A stretch of DNA of 64,000 nt, taken from NCBI RefSeq assembly GCF_003994465.1, contig NZ_RZNX01000004.1, positions 139,997 to 203,996 on the forward strand, written 5' to 3'. Shown piece by piece: positions 61,084 to 64,000 of this stretch. The notes beneath the pieces are model-generated. The model searched no databases. It was not told the origin of the DNA and saw nothing but the letters and a program-made list of their open reading frames with translations. How positions within the stretch are numbered: position 1 is the stretch's first letter; the number at the start of each line of letters is the position of its first letter. The position numbers were made by a program, and so were the translations under genes. The DNA comes from Paenibacillus zeisoli (GTDB taxonomy: Bacteria; Bacillota; Bacilli; Paenibacillales; Paenibacillaceae).

Positions 61084-63357
61084 ATGAGAGCATTATCTGT
61101 ATTCTTCAAGGATATAAAGTCTGGCGTTAAGAAGCCGATGACCTTGATATCGTTCATTGCGGTCATATTCGTACCCATTCTGTACTGCGGAATGTATTTA
61201 TCCGCGTTCTGGGACCCGTATGGTCATCTTGATGAACTGCCCGTTGCAGTAGTCAATCAGGATAAAGGTGCTCAATATGAAGGGAAATCACTGCATATCG
61301 GCAGCGACCTGGTGGATGAGCTTAAGAAGAATGAGGATTTCAAATGGAATTTCGTAACCGAGAAGGAAGCCCAGCAGGGCATTGATGAGAATCGCTATTA
61401 TATGAAGATTACGATTCCTGAGAATTTCTCATCCCAGGCTACAACACTCATGAATGATCATCCGCAGCCGGCTGATCTGATCTATGAGCCGAATGGCAAT
61501 TATAACTTTGTTGCAGGACAGATCGGCAATAGTGCGGTCAAGGACCTCAAAGCGAAGATCTCTGCCAAGGTGACGGAAGCTTATACGAACAGCTTGTTCG
61601 ATAAAGTTTCCGAAATATCCTCAGGTCTGACCGAGGCAGGCAACGGTGCCGGTGATATTCACACAGGTGCCGGCAAGCTTCAGGACGGTGCAGCCAAGCT
61701 GAAAGAGAATTTGAATAAGCTGGTAAGCGGAACCTCCGAGCTTGAGGCAGGCATGGTTCCTCTGGCAAATGGTGCTGGCAAGCTTCAGAGCGGGGCCTCG
61801 GAATTAAATAAGGGGGCTTCCTCATTAGCCAATGGACTTGATCAGCTTAGCGCTGCTCACAAGCAGCTTCAAAACGGGATCGAGCAGGCCGTAGCCGGAG
61901 CTTCCCAGTTATCCGGCGGGCTAGAGTCTTCCCTTGAAGGGAACAAGAAGCTCAATCAGGGTCTGCATGCCTCGCTCGAGGGAACGACCAAGCTGCAGCA
62001 GGGTCTGCATGCTGCCGTAGACGGCAGCACGAAGCTGAACCAAGGGCTGCAATCTTCTGCCGATGGGAGCGCCAAGGTAGCTGAGGGAGCCAAAGGCGTT
62101 GCCCAGGGTCTCGATCAGCTGGTCAAGGCCAATCCTGCTCTCGGCAAAGATCCTTCTGTTCAGAAATTACTTGCAGCAAGCCAGGCCGTGGCCCAAGGCA
62201 GTGAGCAGGTAGCAGCAGGACAGAAGCAGCTTGCTGGGGGCAGTGAGCAGCTGGCAGCGGGCAGCAAGCAGCTGTCTGACGGCAGTGACCAACTTGCCGA
62301 AGGGAACAAACAGCTCGTATCCGGTAGTGATGCCCTGCTTGCAGGGAACCAGAAGCTGGTGGAAGGAGCATCCAAGCTCCAGGCGGCTGGACCCAAGCTT
62401 ACCGTGGGAATGCAGCAGTTCGGCAGCAAGCTGTCCGAGGCGGCAGCTGGCGGTCATAAGCTTGCATCCGGTGCCCAGCAGCTTTCAACGGGCACAAGCT
62501 CGCTGGTAGATGGAATTCATAAGCTCGGCGGCGGCGTCAGCACGATTGCCAGCGGTTCCGTCAAGCTGGATGAGGGTGCCGGTGAACTTAAGAACGGTAT
62601 GGGCGACCTTGTGAGCGGTTCTGGCAAGCTTGCGGATAAGCTGAATGAGGCGGCTGACAAAACTTCGGATGTGAAGGGAACAGACGAGCGGGTTACCATG
62701 TATGCCCAGCCTGTTGAGGTCTCTGAGAACACATCCAAGAAAATTAGTAATTACGGAACAGGGATTGCCCCTTACTTCCTGTCGATCAGTCTTTTTGTAG
62801 GAGCACTTCTTTCTACAATTATTATTTCCATGAGAGGAACTACCGTAGAGGATGCGTCCGGCTTGCAGCGCTTCTTCAGCCGTACATTTACCTTCCTGCT
62901 CATGAGCCTGTTCCAATCGATTGTCGTAGCTACGCTGGTTCTGGTGCTTGTTGGACTCAAGGTGCAGAGTCTGCCGCTCTTCTATCTGTTCACATTCGCA
63001 ACAAGCTTCGCCTTCATGATGATCATTCAGGCGATTGTGACCTGGCTGGATCAGCCGGGCCGGTTCCTTGCAGTTATTCTCATGGTACTGCAGCTGACTA
63101 CCAGCGCGGGCACGTTCCCGCTGGAACTGCTTCCGGAATGGATGAAGCCGATCAATCCTTGGCTGCCAATGTCCCACTCCGTGACAGGATTCAAAACGGT
63201 CATCTCAAGCGGCGACTACAGTACTATGTGGCATCAATTTGATCTGCTGCTTGTATACGGCATAGTATTTGTGTTGATTACTCTGGCTTACTTCCTGCTT
63301 AGAACACCGAAGTCAACAGATATGAATCAGGAAGAGATTGTTACACCACTTGCATAA
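61084..63357 (+). CDS. yhgE: YhgE/Pip family membrane protein
   Basis: A 757-residue protein. One N-terminal helix (residues about 20-40) and a YhgE/Pip N-domain (PVAVVNQDKG, VTEKEAQQGI) are followed by a long extracytoplasmic region (about 170-530) of repeated KLxxGxxQLxxG blocks that should form a coiled stalk, then five or six C-terminal helices (about 555-745). It resembles ABC-2-type permease components and phage-infection protein Pip. Follows a YhgD-like TetR gene. It may export or be a receptor; function is not settled. Confidence 0.87.
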   Translation: MRALSVFFKDIKSGVKKPMTLISFIAVIFVPILYCGMYLSAFWDPYGHLDELPVAVVNQDKGAQYEGKSLHIGSDLVDELKKNEDFKWNFVTEKEAQQGIDENRYYMKITIPENFSSQATTLMNDHPQPADLIYEPNGNYNFVAGQIGNSAVKDLKAKISAKVTEAYTNSLFDKVSEISSGLTEAGNGAGDIHTGAGKLQDGAAKLKENLNKLVSGTSELEAGMVPLANGAGKLQSGASELNKGASSLANGLDQLSAAHKQLQNGIEQAVAGASQLSGGLESSLEGNKKLNQGLHASLEGTTKLQQGLHAAVDGSTKLNQGLQSSADGSAKVAEGAKGVAQGLDQLVKANPALGKDPSVQKLLAASQAVAQGSEQVAAGQKQLAGGSEQLAAGSKQLSDGSDQLAEGNKQLVSGSDALLAGNQKLVEGASKLQAAGPKLTVGMQQFGSKLSEAAAGGHKLASGAQQLSTGTSSLVDGIHKLGGGVSTIASGSVKLDEGAGELKNGMGDLVSGSGKLADKLNEAADKTSDVKGTDERVTMYAQPVEVSENTSKKISNYGTGIAPYFLSISLFVGALLSTIIISMRGTTVEDASGLQRFFSRTFTFLLMSLFQSIVVATLVLVLVGLKVQSLPLFYLFTFATSFAFMMIIQAIVTWLDQPGRFLAVILMVLQLTTSAGTFPLELLPEWMKPINPWLPMSHSVTGFKTVISSGDYSTMWHQFDLLLVYGIVFVLITLAYFLLRTPKSTDMNQEEIVTPLA

Positions 63358-63658
63358 AATAGATAGGTTGAGAGGCGTTCCTTCCAAGGAGCGCCTTTTT
63401 TCACATAAAAAATCTTATCAGCATCATAAAAAGTTTAGATTTCCCACATGGGGTACGGGATGCTACAATATCAAGAACAATAATACGAATGTGACTTCTG
63501 TCTCGTTTTTCGTGTTGCAGCTGAGAATTTGGAATGGTTGATCCATCTATCAGAGAATTTATGCAAATAAAGTGTTCAAAAGTCTATTGGAAACCTGCCG
63601 TTTTGCGTATAAATTGGTTGGAACGAGCTATTTTACGAACAGAAAGGTTGCATGTTAT
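63358..63658. other. Intergenic region before gltB
   Basis: About 300 bases: a terminator at 63372-63401 and an AT-rich leader. No gene or riboswitch recognised. Confidence 0.6.
63372..63402 (+). terminator. Hairpin terminator of yhgE
   Basis: AGGCGTTCCTT pairs with AAGGAGCGCCT, followed by TTTTT. Confidence 0.85.
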
Positions 63659-64000
63659 ATGAAACATACGGATATTCCGGCAAAGCAGGGTTTATATGAT
63701 CCGGCTTTTGAAAAAGATGCCTGTGGTATGGGTTTTGTGGCTCATATTAAAGGACGGCCGTCTCACGATATTGTCAGCCAGGCGCTGACTATGCTGATTA
63801 ATATGGAGCACCGCGGCGGACAAGGCAGTGAACCTAACTCCGGTGACGGAGCAGGAATCATGATTCAGCTTCCACATCGCTTCTTTGCACTTGAAGCCGA
63901 GAAGCTGGGCTTCAATCTTCCCGAACCAGGCCAGTATGGTGTGGGTATGGTTTTCCTGCCGCATGATGAAGAGGTTCGCAGCCGTCAGGAAGCGAAATTC
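63659..64000 (+). CDS. gltB: Glutamate synthase large subunit, N-terminal part
   Basis: The first 114 codons of a gene that runs off the window. KDACGMGFVAHIKG carries the N-terminal catalytic Cys (after pro-peptide processing of about 21 residues), and MEHRGGQGSEPNSGDGAGI matches the class II glutamine amidotransferase domain of GltB. The enzyme makes glutamate from glutamine and 2-oxoglutarate. The Gly-Ser in HRGGQGSEPNSG replaces the more usual GAxxxD pattern slightly. AAAGG precedes the ATG. Confidence 0.9.
   Translation, partial: MKHTDIPAKQGLYDPAFEKDACGMGFVAHIKGRPSHDIVSQALTMLINMEHRGGQGSEPNSGDGAGIMIQLPHRFFALEAEKLGFNLPEPGQYGVGMVFLPHDEEVRSRQEAKF

Noticed and set aside
62485..63177. 230-codon ORF antisense to yhgE
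   Set aside because: Shadow of the repeat-rich yhgE frame with Gln/His-rich nonsense composition.

Overview
The window looks like a chromosomal segment of a Paenibacillus-type, spore-forming, low-to-moderate GC Gram-positive bacterium. The evidence is gene content: a CotF-like coat protein, a gerA-type germinant receptor operon, a SleB/CwlJ-like hydrolase, YtaF, YpsA, an S-layer-anchored glycosidase, an mhqR-mhqO-mhqD operon, a yhgD-yhgE pair, a qoxABCD quinol oxidase operon and strong AGGAGG-type ribosome binding sites. No rRNA, tRNA, CRISPR array, intact insertion sequence or prophage was seen.

Layout. 1-7 kb: end of a Gfo/Idh/MocA dehydrogenase, an ArsR-MFS efflux unit, a HAD phosphatase, a heterodimeric ABC exporter and a CotF-like gene. 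7-20 kb: a membrane GGDEF-EAL protein, a nucleotidyltransferase, a zinc alcohol dehydrogenase, a second Gfo/Idh/MocA enzyme, YpsA next to a TIR-like protein with a translationally coupled 57-aa gene, a DedA protein, a split sigma factor locus (SigO-like, YvrJ-like, RsoA-like), a mug-type glycosylase and an MFS transporter. 20-31 kb: an exonuclease-BRCT protein, the mhq quinone/electrophile stress operon with visible operators, SDR and aldo-keto reductases, a DUF2339 membrane protein, an SLH-GH18 protein and a split ThrE exporter. 31-44 kb: the quinol oxidase operon, a large methyltransferase, a cyclophilin lipoprotein, a DgcK-like diguanylate cyclase, the gerA operon and small proteins. 44-64 kb: SulP, HAD, LacI, an orphan membrane histidine kinase, an NHLP-type peptide precursor with an isoprenoid-synthase-like enzyme, a decayed C39-like peptidase gene, YtaF, TatA, a GH13 lipoprotein, a DivIVA-like protein, Dps, a GsiB-like protein, ThpR, a cell wall hydrolase, a glycolipid glycosyltransferase, yhgD-yhgE and the start of gltB.

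The two most interesting loci are these. (1) At 47.9-51.1 kb an NHLP-leader peptide ending in Thr-Trp-Asn lies directly downstream of a class I isoprenoid-synthase-like gene and is convergent with an orphan sensor kinase. By analogy with ComQ-ComX-ComP this may be a prenylated-peptide signalling system built on a different leader type. (2) At 14.2-16.0 kb a SLOG-family protein (YpsA) is followed by a TIR-like protein with the conserved catalytic-type Glu, a C-terminal GAF-like region and a 4-nt-overlapping small gene, possibly an NAD-derived signalling or defence unit. Both are inferences from sequence and context.

Small structured intergenic repeats (7.1, 13.9, 17.0 and 56.7 kb) sit downstream of genes or terminators. 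Many genes are insulated by clear hairpin terminators.
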